From contig NZ_AQHN01000005.1 in the NCBI RefSeq assembly GCF_000359745.1, forward strand, positions 62,001 to 126,000: a stretch of DNA of 64,000 nucleotides. The letters are read 5' to 3'. Shown here piece by piece: positions 1-8,112 of this stretch (position 1 is its first letter; each line of letters starts with the position of its first letter). The notes beneath the pieces were generated by a model. It was not told where the DNA came from, did no database searches, and saw nothing but the letters and a program-made list of their open reading frames with translations. This stretch comes from Rhizobium freirei PRF 81 (GTDB taxonomy: Bacteria; Pseudomonadota; Alphaproteobacteria; Rhizobiales; Rhizobiaceae). A program made the translations under genes and the position numbers.

Positions 1-75
1 CCCGCCACCGAGCAAGGCCCTCCGTCGCGGCCGGCACCTATCGTTTCCACTCTCGACTACAACGAGGACGACTGA
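1..75 (+). CDS. C-terminal end of transposase gene, probably TniA/TnsB-type (partial)
   Basis: Reading frame 1 is open from the window edge to a TGA at 73-75 and encodes 24 residues ending in LDYNEDD. The stop lies 1 nt before the ATG of the TniB ATPase gene, the usual tight spacing of a tniA-tniB pair. In Tn7/Tn5053-like elements the gene before tniB is the DDE transposase TniA/TnsB, so this is most likely its tail. No catalytic motif is inside the window, so the identity rests on gene order. Confidence 0.55.
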   Translation, partial: PATEQGPPSRPAPIVSTLDYNEDD

Positions 76-76
76 C

Positions 77-1042
77 ATGACCAACACCAAGTCCAACGAA
101 ACTTCCGACTTCGCCGCCCTCAAGGCTGGCGTCCGCGGCAGCTATTTCACGACGGGCCGCGACACGAAGCTGGCTTCCTATCTCCGGGAGATGGCCGTCA
201 ACGTCGAAGACTGCGAACTGGGTGCTGGTTCCAAACGGCGCGCCCTGTTTGTTATCGGGGATTCGGGTAGCGGGAAAACCCGCTCGCTCCAGCACCACTT
301 CGAAACGATGCCGGAATTCCGTCCGTACCTGAACGAGCACGGCGAGACCGTCTCGCCAGTGCTGAGCATCGACGCGCCGCGGCCTTGCAACACGAAGGCC
401 TTGGCGATCGCGATCCTAACGGCTTTGGGATTGCCCACAAGGGAGCGGATGACGGAACACACGCTCTTTGCGGTCCTCAAGGTCCAGCTTCGCGAGCGTG
501 GCGTGAAGTACCTGCATATCGACGAAATGCAACACGTCATGCGGCACAACACTGCGACGGCCATCCGCCATGTACAGGACACGCTGAAAAGCCTGATCCA
601 GATTGCCGACTGGCCTCTGCACACGATCTATTCCGGCGTTCCCGAGCTGGCGGAACTGCTCAGGGGCGACCCCCAGCTTGCCAACCGTTCCCGCGTCCTG
701 CGCTACGACGCACTTAGCTGCCCTGCGGACGCGCAATGGATCACCGGCATTTTGGCGAAGGTAACCACCGAAGGATGCGGCCTGGCCTTGTCCGCCGAGC
801 TTCTGGAAGACGACTTCCCGGAGAAGCTGTGTCTGGCGGCCAACGGCGCGTTCGGCTCGATGATCGCGATGGTGCAGGAGGCATGCTTCCGTGCGCTTGA
901 GCGAGGGCGAAAGTCGCTCTCGCTCAAGGAGTTCGCGCGGAACTACGAACGCGATACCGGGTGCATGCCCCGTGACAACGTCTTTACCGCCGCCCGCTGG
1001 CGCGATCTCGTCCCCCGTCATGCACTTGCGGACCTCGCCTGA
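77..1042 (+). CDS. tniB: TniB-family AAA+ ATPase (transposition regulator)
   Basis: A 321-residue TniB/TnsC-like ATPase. The Walker A motif GDSGSGKT is at residues 61-68 and the Walker B motif LHIDE at about 146-150, followed by MQHVM, as is typical of TniB. In this family the ATPase forms filaments on target DNA and links the target selector (TniQ) to the transposase (TniA/TnsB). The ATG follows the upstream stop by 1 nt. The TniQ gene begins 25 nt downstream, so the three genes look like one operon reading toward the element's right end. Family assignment is firm; which target system it serves is not visible. Confidence 0.9.
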   Translation: MTNTKSNETSDFAALKAGVRGSYFTTGRDTKLASYLREMAVNVEDCELGAGSKRRALFVIGDSGSGKTRSLQHHFETMPEFRPYLNEHGETVSPVLSIDAPRPCNTKALAIAILTALGLPTRERMTEHTLFAVLKVQLRERGVKYLHIDEMQHVMRHNTATAIRHVQDTLKSLIQIADWPLHTIYSGVPELAELLRGDPQLANRSRVLRYDALSCPADAQWITGILAKVTTEGCGLALSAELLEDDFPEKLCLAANGAFGSMIAMVQEACFRALERGRKSLSLKEFARNYERDTGCMPRDNVFTAARWRDLVPRHALADLA

Positions 1043-1067
1043 TAACGGTTTTGGAAAGGAAGTTCCG

Positions 1068-2912
1068 ATGAAACTGCCGATCTCGATCATGTTTCACGAA
1101 TGTGAAACGCCGCTTGGTTTCGCATCCCGCCTCTCCACTGCAAACGGCTATCCCTCGCTTGAGGCATTCCTGGACTGCACGGAAACGACAGCGTTCGCGA
1201 TCTCCCGCGGCGATTCCGTTGCCATGGCTCTCCTGGCTGAATGGTCTGGAGAAGACCACACAAAACTTGCTCGCTATGCTTCGCGAACGCTCGACAAGAA
1301 GCTTTGCTTTGGGTTGGGCGATGCGGTGTTCAGCCGCGAATATCGCCGCGGAAAGACTCACCGCTTCTGTGTCAGTTGCATCGAGAACGACTTTCGGGCG
1401 GGAGAAGGCCGCATCGGCTCCCGCCCTTATGTGCGAGCATGGTGGGAAACCAAGGCAATTCGAACCTGCCCACTCCACGGGTCGCGCATCACGGAAGTGG
1501 CCTGTAATGACGGCCAGGACGATTTCGCTTCTTTCGTTCGGTCCCATCCGCAAGAGTTTGCCAACAATGACAGGGATGCCGACGGCGATCACCCGAGGGG
1601 GCTGGACATCTATCTCACCAGCCGCATCCGGGGAGGGAGGTCATTTCCTTTCCTTGATGGTCTCGAGGCGTATGTGGTCGCCGACCTCAGCAAGCATTTC
1701 GGCCGCTTTCTGCGTCGATATCGCGGCGCTGCGGTTAGCGAAAATGGCTCGTTCGAGCCCCTTGACGATGCGGAGTACGGATTCAACGCCGTAAAACTGG
1801 GCGAAGCCTACATCTCGGAATTGGTTTCGGAACTTGTGCTCGGTGAAAGCCCCGCCTCGGAAGACGAGGCCGCCCCGATGGAACCGATCCTGAGCTGGCT
1901 TCGTCGCAATCGCGATGTTCCGGCCTATACAACTCTCGTCGAGCTATTTCAGGACCTCGCGGAAAGAAACATGCCACTGGGTGAAGGTCATATCTGTATT
2001 CTGCCCACGCGCAGGCGCTACCGCCACACCGTACGCTCAGCGAGTGTCGAATACGGCCTGGGGGAACCGCGCATCGTAGAACTTTTGACGAAAGCCGGAC
2101 TCCTGAAAGCGGGAACGGCAACAACGGCAAGGGTTTCCTTCGACGCTGAGCTGGCGAAGCCCATTCTGAAGGCCGCGCAGGATGCCCTGTCCCTTACCGA
2201 GGCGGCGGCCATTCTGGATTTGAGGGGGCCAAGGCTGCACGAGATTATCGATGCCGGTTTTTTGCCTCGCGTCGAGGCAGATCGTGGCGATCTTCGCATC
2301 TACACCCGCATCAGCAGGCAGGAGCTGACCGACTTTCAAAGTCGCCTGTTTAAACGGGCTCAGACTGCGATCGATCTCGATGGCTACCTGCCAATCTTGA
2401 AGGTGGCCCACAGGTGCAACTGCCAGCTAAATGAAGTTGTTGAAATGATTCTGGACGGCCAAATTCATGGTGTTGCCCGGACCGGCACCGGCCTCACGTT
2501 CGGCAATCTCTTCGTGAATCTGAAGGAGGCCCAGGGGAAGAGGCGTCTTGTAGCCAGACGGGAGATCGGAACCGATCTGCTGTCGATTGCGGAAGCCGCC
2601 GACCTGTTGAATACCGCGAAATACAAAATCTACCCTCTTGTCGCCAGCGGAGTCCTTTCGTCGGTCACGAGACTCAATCGTTCGTCGCGCCAGATGCAGT
2701 CTTTCATCGAACCGAAGGCTCTCGAGGATTTTCAGCGCGTTCATATTTCAGTTGCTGAAATCGCCTCGATCTATGGCACACGCGCTGACGTGATCGTTCG
2801 ACGCATGGAATTGCTCGGCATTGAGCCAAGCTTCGACCCCGGGTCCCGGCCAGGAAGGTACTATTGGCGGAGCGATCTGGATAAGTTCACTTTTGACCGA
2901 GTAACGGCCTAG
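1068..2912 (+). CDS. tniQ: TniQ/TnsD-family target-selection protein with a long C-terminal HTH-like repeat region
   Basis: A 614-residue protein. I start it at ATG 1068, preceded by GGAAAGGAAG at 1053-1062; a longer frame running back into tniB has no such site. The N-terminal part has the TniQ zinc-binding pattern C101-x2-C104 and C134-x2-H137. The C-terminal half holds at least four related segments of about 28 residues, near residues 372-400, 440-467, 504-530 and 558-585. They resemble helix-turn-helix units (L-S-x-x-E-A-A-x-x-L ... G-x-L), and a weaker fifth lies near 324-347. TniQ/TnsD proteins choose the insertion target. At 614 residues this is much longer than the short TniQ of CRISPR-associated elements and closer to sequence-reading TnsD. 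It is the last gene before the element end. Confidence 0.87.
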   Translation: MKLPISIMFHECETPLGFASRLSTANGYPSLEAFLDCTETTAFAISRGDSVAMALLAEWSGEDHTKLARYASRTLDKKLCFGLGDAVFSREYRRGKTHRFCVSCIENDFRAGEGRIGSRPYVRAWWETKAIRTCPLHGSRITEVACNDGQDDFASFVRSHPQEFANNDRDADGDHPRGLDIYLTSRIRGGRSFPFLDGLEAYVVADLSKHFGRFLRRYRGAAVSENGSFEPLDDAEYGFNAVKLGEAYISELVSELVLGESPASEDEAAPMEPILSWLRRNRDVPAYTTLVELFQDLAERNMPLGEGHICILPTRRRYRHTVRSASVEYGLGEPRIVELLTKAGLLKAGTATTARVSFDAELAKPILKAAQDALSLTEAAAILDLRGPRLHEIIDAGFLPRVEADRGDLRIYTRISRQELTDFQSRLFKRAQTAIDLDGYLPILKVAHRCNCQLNEVVEMILDGQIHGVARTGTGLTFGNLFVNLKEAQGKRRLVARREIGTDLLSIAEAADLLNTAKYKIYPLVASGVLSSVTRLNRSSRQMQSFIEPKALEDFQRVHISVAEIASIYGTRADVIVRRMELLGIEPSFDPGSRPGRYYWRSDLDKFTFDRVTA

Positions 2913-2940
2913 CACCGCCATCATCATACGACGTTTTTGA

Positions 2941-2966
2941 AGGCTCCGGTTTCGGAGCCTTTTTTA
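2941..2966 (+). terminator. Rho-independent terminator after tniQ
   Basis: An 8-bp perfect stem AGGCTCCG/CGGAGCCT with a GTTT loop (2941-2960) runs into a T tract. It starts 28 nt after the tniQ stop codon, so it should end the transposition operon before the terminal repeats. Confidence 0.85.
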
Positions 2967-2992
2967 TTGCCCTAATTCTGGTGGCGATTTCA

Positions 2993-3098
2993 GGGACAGA
3001 CCTATTAAAGCGTCTGGGACAGATCAAATTAAACGATGGTAAAAAACGCAACAAAATCAACTACGATCTATCTTATCTGGGACAAACCTATTAAACCG
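2993..3098 (+). repeat. Three direct 20-bp repeats: probable transposase-binding sites at the transposon right end
   Basis: Copies start at 2993, 3016 and 3079 in the same orientation and follow GGGACARAYCWAWTWAAVCG. The first and third agree at 18 of 20 positions; the second agrees with the first at 15 of 20. Spacing between starts is 23 and 63 bp. Repeats of about 20 bp just inside each end are the rule for Tn7-, Tn5053- and CAST-type elements, where TnsB/TniA binds them. They lie in a non-coding stretch (2913-3164) between the tniQ terminator and the BON gene. The exact terminal base is not resolved. Confidence 0.6.
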
Positions 3099-3164
3099 CT
3101 CCATCCGCACGCTCGATGTTTGCGGAAATTACCAGCGTTCATTACGTTTTAGGTATTAACTGAG

Positions 3165-3431
3165 TTACCCTACGACAATCCGGTTCCTCACCAGCCTGAC
3201 CCCGCGGATCGACTCGGCGACCGCTGTCGCCCGCCTCACCTCCTGCAGTGTCGCCACCGAGCCGTCCAGGCGGATTTCCTGGCCTGCGGCTGTTACCGTG
3301 ACATCGGAAGCATCGATACCGCCGGCAACGGCCAGCGCATTGGCAACGGCGGATTCCAGGGCGGATCGCCTTGCCTGTTCGCTTTCCAGATAGAGTTCCG
3401 TGCCGTGAAACGTTGCAGCCTTAAAAACCAT
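3165..3431 (-). CDS. BON-domain protein
   Basis: An 88-residue protein that is almost entirely one BON domain. The segment after residue 25 runs LAVAGGIDASDVTVTAAGQE, followed by IRLDGSV and VAESIRGV. BON domains bind phospholipid or membrane surfaces in osmotically or envelope-regulated proteins. No signal peptide is visible. AAGGTGA precedes the ATG at a good distance. The gene's 3' end abuts the transposon end region, so the element inserted just downstream of this gene or replaced what followed it. Confidence 0.75.
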   Translation of the reverse strand: MVFKAATFHGTELYLESEQARRSALESAVANALAVAGGIDASDVTVTAAGQEIRLDGSVATLQEVRRATAVAESIRGVRLVRNRIVVG

Positions 3432-3629
3432 TCGTCACCTTCTGCATCCAAGTGGTCGGAAAACGCAGCACTTGCCATTTGGTTCAACGGAGAGCGAAAA
3501 TATCGTCAAATCAGTAAGTTCAGGCTCGCCACACCTCCACCTCTGGCAGTGGCTGCGCAGCAGCGGACTTGCCGCTCCCGGCAATCCCCTGTAGAGCCTT
3601 GGAGAACAGCAGCAAATGCGGATACCTGA

Positions 3630-4823
3630 ATGAACACCGGCAGCAAGGCGCGTCGTCGCCTGACGATATTGGGTTCGACCGGCTCCATCGGCCAGAACAC
3701 ACTTGACGTCATTGCCCAGCTGGGCGGACGCGACGCCTTCGACATCGCGGCGATCACCGGGCATGACAATATCGCCCTGTTGGCCGAGCAGGCCAAGGCC
3801 TGCGGCGCCGCTTTCGCCGTCACCGCCAATGAAGAGCGCTATCGGGATTTGAAGGATGCCCTGGCCGGATCAGGCATTGCCGCCGGCGCGGGCAAGAATG
3901 CCCTGATCGAAGCCGCCTCGATGCCCTCGGATTGGGTGATGGCTGCAATCATCGGCACCGCCGGTCTGCCACCGACGCTGGCGGCCGCCCGCCGCGGCGC
4001 CGACATTGCCCTTGCCAACAAGGAATGTCTCGTTTCCGCCGGCGATCTTTTCGTGCGCGCCGTTGCCGAAGGCGGTGGCCGGCTGATCCCGGTCGACAGC
4101 GAACACAGCGCCATTTTTCAGGCGCTGGAGGAAGACCAGCAGCATGCGGTGGAGCGCATCATCCTGACCGCGTCCGGCGGTCCCTTCCGCACCTGGACGC
4201 GCGAGCAGATGGCCAATGTCACGCCCGCTATCGCCCGCGCCCATCCGAACTGGTCGATGGGCTTCAAGATCTCCATCGGCAGCGCCTCGATGTTCAACAA
4301 GGCGCTGGAGATGATCGAAGCCAAGCACCTGTTCAACGTGCGGCCGGATCAGATCGAAGTGGTGGTGCACCCGCAATCGGTCATCCATTCCATGGTCGGC
4401 TATACGGATGGCTCCGTGCTGGCGCAGCTCGGCTGTCCCGACATGCGCACGGCCATCGGCTATGCGCTCACCTACCCCGCCCGCACCAAGCTCAGCGTCG
4501 ATCGGCTGGATTTCGCCAAGCTCGCCCGGCTCGATTTCGAGGCGCCGGACGAGGTCCGCTTCCCGGCACTGCGCCTTGCCCGCACTGCGCTTCAACGCGG
4601 CGGCCTGCAGGGCGCGATCATGAATGCAGCCGAAGAAATTGCCTTTCATGCCTTCGTGGATGGCCGCATCGGCTTCCTGGAAATGGCCGATATCGCCGAA
4701 GCCGTCATGGACGAGATGATTTCAACCGGCAGCGCCGAAACCATGGACGCCGTCTTTGCCGCGGACGCGGAAGCACGCAGCCGTGCAGCCGTGCTTATCG
4801 CCCAGCGGGAAAAGGCCGCCTAA
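3630..4823 (+). CDS. dxr: 1-deoxy-D-xylulose 5-phosphate reductoisomerase
   Basis: A 397-residue protein, normal for Dxr. It catalyses the NADPH-dependent step that makes 2-C-methyl-D-erythritol 4-phosphate in the MEP isoprenoid pathway (cytoplasm). The NADPH-binding motif GSTGSIG is at 15-21, and the metal-binding DSE of VDSEHSAIFQ is at 156-158. A His-Pro-Gln segment (VVVHPQSVIHSMV) and the substrate-loop GGPFR are also present. Intact and in a backbone context, 38 nt before the next gene. Confidence 0.97.
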   Translation: MNTGSKARRRLTILGSTGSIGQNTLDVIAQLGGRDAFDIAAITGHDNIALLAEQAKACGAAFAVTANEERYRDLKDALAGSGIAAGAGKNALIEAASMPSDWVMAAIIGTAGLPPTLAAARRGADIALANKECLVSAGDLFVRAVAEGGGRLIPVDSEHSAIFQALEEDQQHAVERIILTASGGPFRTWTREQMANVTPAIARAHPNWSMGFKISIGSASMFNKALEMIEAKHLFNVRPDQIEVVVHPQSVIHSMVGYTDGSVLAQLGCPDMRTAIGYALTYPARTKLSVDRLDFAKLARLDFEAPDEVRFPALRLARTALQRGGLQGAIMNAAEEIAFHAFVDGRIGFLEMADIAEAVMDEMISTGSAETMDAVFAADAEARSRAAVLIAQREKAA

Positions 4824-4861
4824 ACCCCATCGCCGACAACACCCTCTGGATAGATCATTCC

Positions 4862-5782
4862 ATGCCGTTGCATCTCGAAACGCCACTGCTCGAATCCCGG
4901 CCGCTCAGTCAGGCATCAGGACGCTCCATCTGGCTGAAAATGGATGCGCTCCAGCCGCCAGGCTCCTTCAAGATCAGAGGCATCGGTGCTGCCTGCGAAC
5001 ATCACGCGACAAACGGAAAGCGGCGCTTCGTCTCCTCCTCCGGCGGCAATGCCGGCATTGCGGTCGCCTATGCCGGACGTTGCCTTTCCATCCCCGTATC
5101 GGTCTTCGTTCCCGAGACGGCGTCGGACCGGGCGAAAGCGCTGATCCGCCAGGAGGGCGCCGAGGTTTTCGTTCACGGGGCATCCTGGCAGGAGGCAAAT
5201 GAGCGCGCGCTGCAGACAGTCGATGCGGAAACGGCATTCATCCACCCCTTCGATGATCCGCTCCTCTGGACAGGCCACGCGACGATGATCAACGAGGTCG
5301 TCAGAGCCGGCGTGCCGTTCGATGCGGTCGTTCTTTCGGTGGGCGGCGGTGGCCTGCTGGCCGGCGTCTCGGAAGGGCTCGACCGCAACGGCCTTCAACA
5401 TGTTCCGATCATCGCCGCGGAGACGGAAGGCGCCGCCTCGCTCGCAGCTGCCGTCAAAGCCGGCAGGCCGGTGGAACTGCCTGCCATCACCAGCATCGCG
5501 ACATCGCTTGGCGCTCGCAAGGTCGCCAAACGGGCCTTTGAGATCACCCAAAACAGGCCGGTCGATTGCGTTGTCGTCGATGACAGTGCAGCCGTCGACG
5601 CCTGCATGCGCTTCCTCGACGATCACCGCGTCCTGGTGGAGCCGGCTTGCGGCGCCGCATTGGCCGTCGCCTACGCCCATGCCGAGAGGCTTGCACGTTT
5701 CGAGCGCGTGCTGATAATCGCCTGCGGCGGAGCGACCGCCACCCTCGCTCAGCTGCAGGCCTGGCAAACCAGCCTGGCTTAG
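4862..5782 (+). CDS. PLP-dependent serine/threonine dehydratase-like enzyme
   Basis: A 306-residue fold-type II PLP enzyme of the serine dehydratase/threonine deaminase group. The PLP lysine is K37 in PPGSFKIRG. The phosphate-binding loops SSGGNAGIA and VGGGGLLAG and the C-terminal ACGGA are present. Such enzymes deaminate L-serine or L-threonine to pyruvate or 2-oxobutyrate. There is no C-terminal ACT regulatory domain, so it is more like a catabolic serine dehydratase than biosynthetic IlvA. A frame open far upstream overlaps dxr; I start at the ATG after the dxr stop. The exact substrate is inferred. Confidence 0.8.
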   Translation: MPLHLETPLLESRPLSQASGRSIWLKMDALQPPGSFKIRGIGAACEHHATNGKRRFVSSSGGNAGIAVAYAGRCLSIPVSVFVPETASDRAKALIRQEGAEVFVHGASWQEANERALQTVDAETAFIHPFDDPLLWTGHATMINEVVRAGVPFDAVVLSVGGGGLLAGVSEGLDRNGLQHVPIIAAETEGAASLAAAVKAGRPVELPAITSIATSLGARKVAKRAFEITQNRPVDCVVVDDSAAVDACMRFLDDHRVLVEPACGAALAVAYAHAERLARFERVLIIACGGATATLAQLQAWQTSLA

Positions 5783-5870
5783 ATAAGCCGGAACTAACTC
5801 TGCTGTCTTGAAAGACATTGCGGAAATGGGCGCTACGCCAGGCATTTCCGCAATGATGATGCGGATCTCG

Positions 5871-7082
5871 TTACGCGACGGCCCTTGCCAGCGCACAGCG
5901 TGACCACAGGGCGTGCAGCGCACCGACCAGCTGTTCGATATCGCCATCCGAATGCAGCGGCGTCGGCGTGATGCGCAGGCGCTCGGTCTTCTTCGGCACA
6001 GTCGGATAGTTGATCGGCTGGACATAGACGCCAGCGTCAAGCAACAGGTCGGAAATCCATTTGCACTTGGCCGCATCGCCGACCATGACCGGCACGACGT
6101 GGCTCGGGTTCGGCATATGCGGAATACCGGCAGCATCAAGCTGGGCGCGCAGCTTGCGCACGCGATCCTGATGGCGCATGCGTTCGAACTGGCTGACCTT
6201 CAGATGCTGGATGGAGGCGACGGCACCGGCAGCCAAGGCCGGCGGCAGCGACGTCGTGAAGATGAAGCCGGAGGCGAAGGACCGGACGAAATCGCAAAGC
6301 GCGCTCGAAGCAGCGATATAGCCGCCCATGACGCCGAACGCCTTGCCGAGCGTGCCTTCGATGACGGTCAGACGATCCATCAGGCCTTCGCGCTCGGCAA
6401 TGCCACCGCCGCGCGGGCCGTACATGCCGACGGCATGCACTTCGTCGAGATAGGTCATCGCGCCATACTTGTCGGCGAGATCGCAGATTTCCTTGATGGG
6501 AGCGATGTCGCCATCCATGGAATAGACGGATTCGAAAGCGATGAGCTTCGGCGCCTTGGGATCGGCAGCCTTCAGCTTGGCTTCGAGATCGTGCAGGTCG
6601 TTATGCTTCCAGATGACCTTGTCGCACTTCGCATAGCGGATGCCTTCGATCATCGATGCATGGTTGAGCGCATCCGAGAAAATGATGAGGCCGGGAATGC
6701 GCGCGCCGAGAGTGCCGAGCGTCGCCCAGTTGGAGACGTAGCCGGAGGTGAAGATCAGCGCGGCTTCCTTGCCGTGCAGATCGGCAAGTTCCTGCTCGAG
6801 CAGAACATGGTAGTGGTTGGTGCCAGAAATATTCCGGGTGCCTCCCGCACCCGCGCCACAGTGATCGATCGCTTGCTTCATCGCCTCGATCACGTTCGGA
6901 TGCTGGCCCATGCCGAGATAGTCGTTGGAGCACCAGACGGTCACTTCCTGCGGGCCATTGGGCGTATGCCGGATTGCGCGGGGGAAATTGCCACGGCGGC
7001 GTTCGAGATCCGCGAAGATCCGGTAGCGGCCCTCATCGTGAAGACCTTCCAGCTCGCCCTTAAAAAATGCTTCGAAATCCAT
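5871..7082 (-). CDS. hemA: 5-aminolevulinate synthase
   Basis: About 403 residues. Condenses glycine and succinyl-CoA to 5-aminolevulinate, the first step of tetrapyrrole synthesis by the alphaproteobacterial C4 route. Features are the glycine-binding NISGTNHYH near residue 85, the PLP-interacting DEVHAVG near 213, and the PLP lysine in GTLGKAFG near 247. Two ATGs are adjacent (7085 and 7082). GGAG lies 3 nt from the first and 6 nt from the second, so I prefer 7082, which gives the family start MDFEAF. The gene stands alone with its own upstream promoter candidate. Confidence 0.97.
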   Translation of the reverse strand: MDFEAFFKGELEGLHDEGRYRIFADLERRRGNFPRAIRHTPNGPQEVTVWCSNDYLGMGQHPNVIEAMKQAIDHCGAGAGGTRNISGTNHYHVLLEQELADLHGKEAALIFTSGYVSNWATLGTLGARIPGLIIFSDALNHASMIEGIRYAKCDKVIWKHNDLHDLEAKLKAADPKAPKLIAFESVYSMDGDIAPIKEICDLADKYGAMTYLDEVHAVGMYGPRGGGIAEREGLMDRLTVIEGTLGKAFGVMGGYIAASSALCDFVRSFASGFIFTTSLPPALAAGAVASIQHLKVSQFERMRHQDRVRKLRAQLDAAGIPHMPNPSHVVPVMVGDAAKCKWISDLLLDAGVYVQPINYPTVPKKTERLRITPTPLHSDGDIEQLVGALHALWSRCALARAVA

Positions 7083-7199
7083 CATCTGCTCCAGTACCGT
7101 GCAACCGTTTTCGAGAATGCCGGTTCACACGTCAACCCCTCTGCATTGCTTTCGCGCCCGCTGCGGCAAATGGCCCCTAATTTTGAACAGTTCCAGACA

Positions 7200-7227
7200 A
7201 GAATAGTGATTCACGTCAATTTGACAA
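7200..7227 (-). promoter_or_regulatory. Candidate sigma70 promoter of hemA
   Basis: On the minus strand TTGTCA (7222-7227) and TATTCT (7200-7205) are separated by 16 bp, about 115 nt upstream of the hemA start, with no competing gene between. The boxes match the housekeeping consensus moderately. I saw no clear FNR-type TTGAT-N4-ATCAA site next to it. Confidence 0.4.
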
Positions 7228-7246
7228 TCGAAACCGCGCGCGAAGC

Positions 7247-7284
7247 GAAAAAGCCGGAGCGGCGGCTTCGAGCCGCCGCTCCGG
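7247..7284 (-). terminator. Rho-independent terminator of the Cox-like operon
   Basis: A perfect 13-bp inverted repeat (7254-7266 with 7272-7284) with a 5-nt loop is followed on the minus strand by CTTTTTCG. It lies 18 nt past the stop of the FAD subunit gene, separating that operon from hemA. Confidence 0.85.
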
Positions 7285-7302
7285 TATCATTTCATGGTGA
7301 GT

Positions 7303-8097
7303 CTATGCGGCAGCCACGGCGCGCTTCGCCATGACCTTGATCAAATTGGCGCGATATTCGGCCGTGGCATGCAGATCGGACAGCAGCGCCGATGAATCCA
7401 CAGTTACGGCCGCAACGGCAGCCTGCGACCAATTCGCCGCAAGCGCCTGCTCCATATCCGTCTGACGGAATACGCCGTCTGCTCCCGCGCCGGTAACGGC
7501 AACGCGCACGCCGCCGGCACTCTTGGCGACGAAGACCCCCGTCATCGCATAGCGCGAGGCCGGATTGGGAAACTTGGCATATCCGGCCTTTTCCGGCGCG
7601 TCGAAGGCGATCGAAGTGATCAGCTCGGCACCTTCCAGCGCCGTCTCGAACAGGCCCCGGAAGAAATCGTCAGCCGCGATCTGGCGCCGGTCGGTGACGA
7701 TGGTGGCATTCAGCGCCAGCATCGCCGATGGATAATCCGCCGCCGGATCGTTGTTGGCGACGGAGCCGCCGATCGTGCCCATATGCCGGACATGCGGATC
7801 GCCGATCATGCCGGCAAGCTCGCAGAGCGCCGGACAGACCGCGCGGATGGCGGCCGAAGAGGCGACCTCCGCATGGGTGGTCGCCGCTCCGATGGTGACC
7901 CTGCGGCCATCGACGCGGATCCCCTTGAGCGAGGGGATATGCCTCAGATCGACGAGATCGCTCGGCGATGCCAGGCGCTGCTTCATGGTGGCAATCAGCG
8001 TCATGCCGCCGGAGACGTATTTGCCCTCGTCCGCGTTCGACAGGAGCTTTACGGCTTCGTCGACCGAGGAGGCGCGATGGTAATTCGTTGCGTACAT
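7303..8097 (-). CDS. Molybdenum hydroxylase FAD-binding (medium) subunit, CoxM-like
   Basis: A 264-residue FAD-binding subunit of the xanthine oxidase/CO dehydrogenase family, which passes electrons from the iron-sulfur subunit to FAD. The FAD-binding motifs are YVSGGMTLI near residue 27 and TIGGSVANNDPAADYP near 109. It is the last gene of a three-gene operon, 15 nt after the large subunit. The electron acceptor is not deducible from sequence. Confidence 0.88.
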   Translation of the reverse strand: MYATNYHRASSVDEAVKLLSNADEGKYVSGGMTLIATMKQRLASPSDLVDLRHIPSLKGIRVDGRRVTIGAATTHAEVASSAAIRAVCPALCELAGMIGDPHVRHMGTIGGSVANNDPAADYPSAMLALNATIVTDRRQIAADDFFRGLFETALEGAELITSIAFDAPEKAGYAKFPNPASRYAMTGVFVAKSAGGVRVAVTGAGADGVFRQTDMEQALAANWSQAAVAAVTVDSSALLSDLHATAEYRANLIKVMAKRAVAAA

Positions 8098-8112
8098 TGT
8101 CCTATCCTCCTC

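Noticed and set aside
2993..3098. CRISPR array, because of spaced repeats near a TniQ gene
   Set aside because: Only three degenerate 20-bp copies with spacings of 23 and 63 bp; this fits transposon-end binding sites, not a CRISPR.
3932..4861. Upstream extension of the serine dehydratase-like frame through dxr
   Set aside because: It overlaps the well-conserved dxr in another frame; the enzyme's homologous part begins at 4862.
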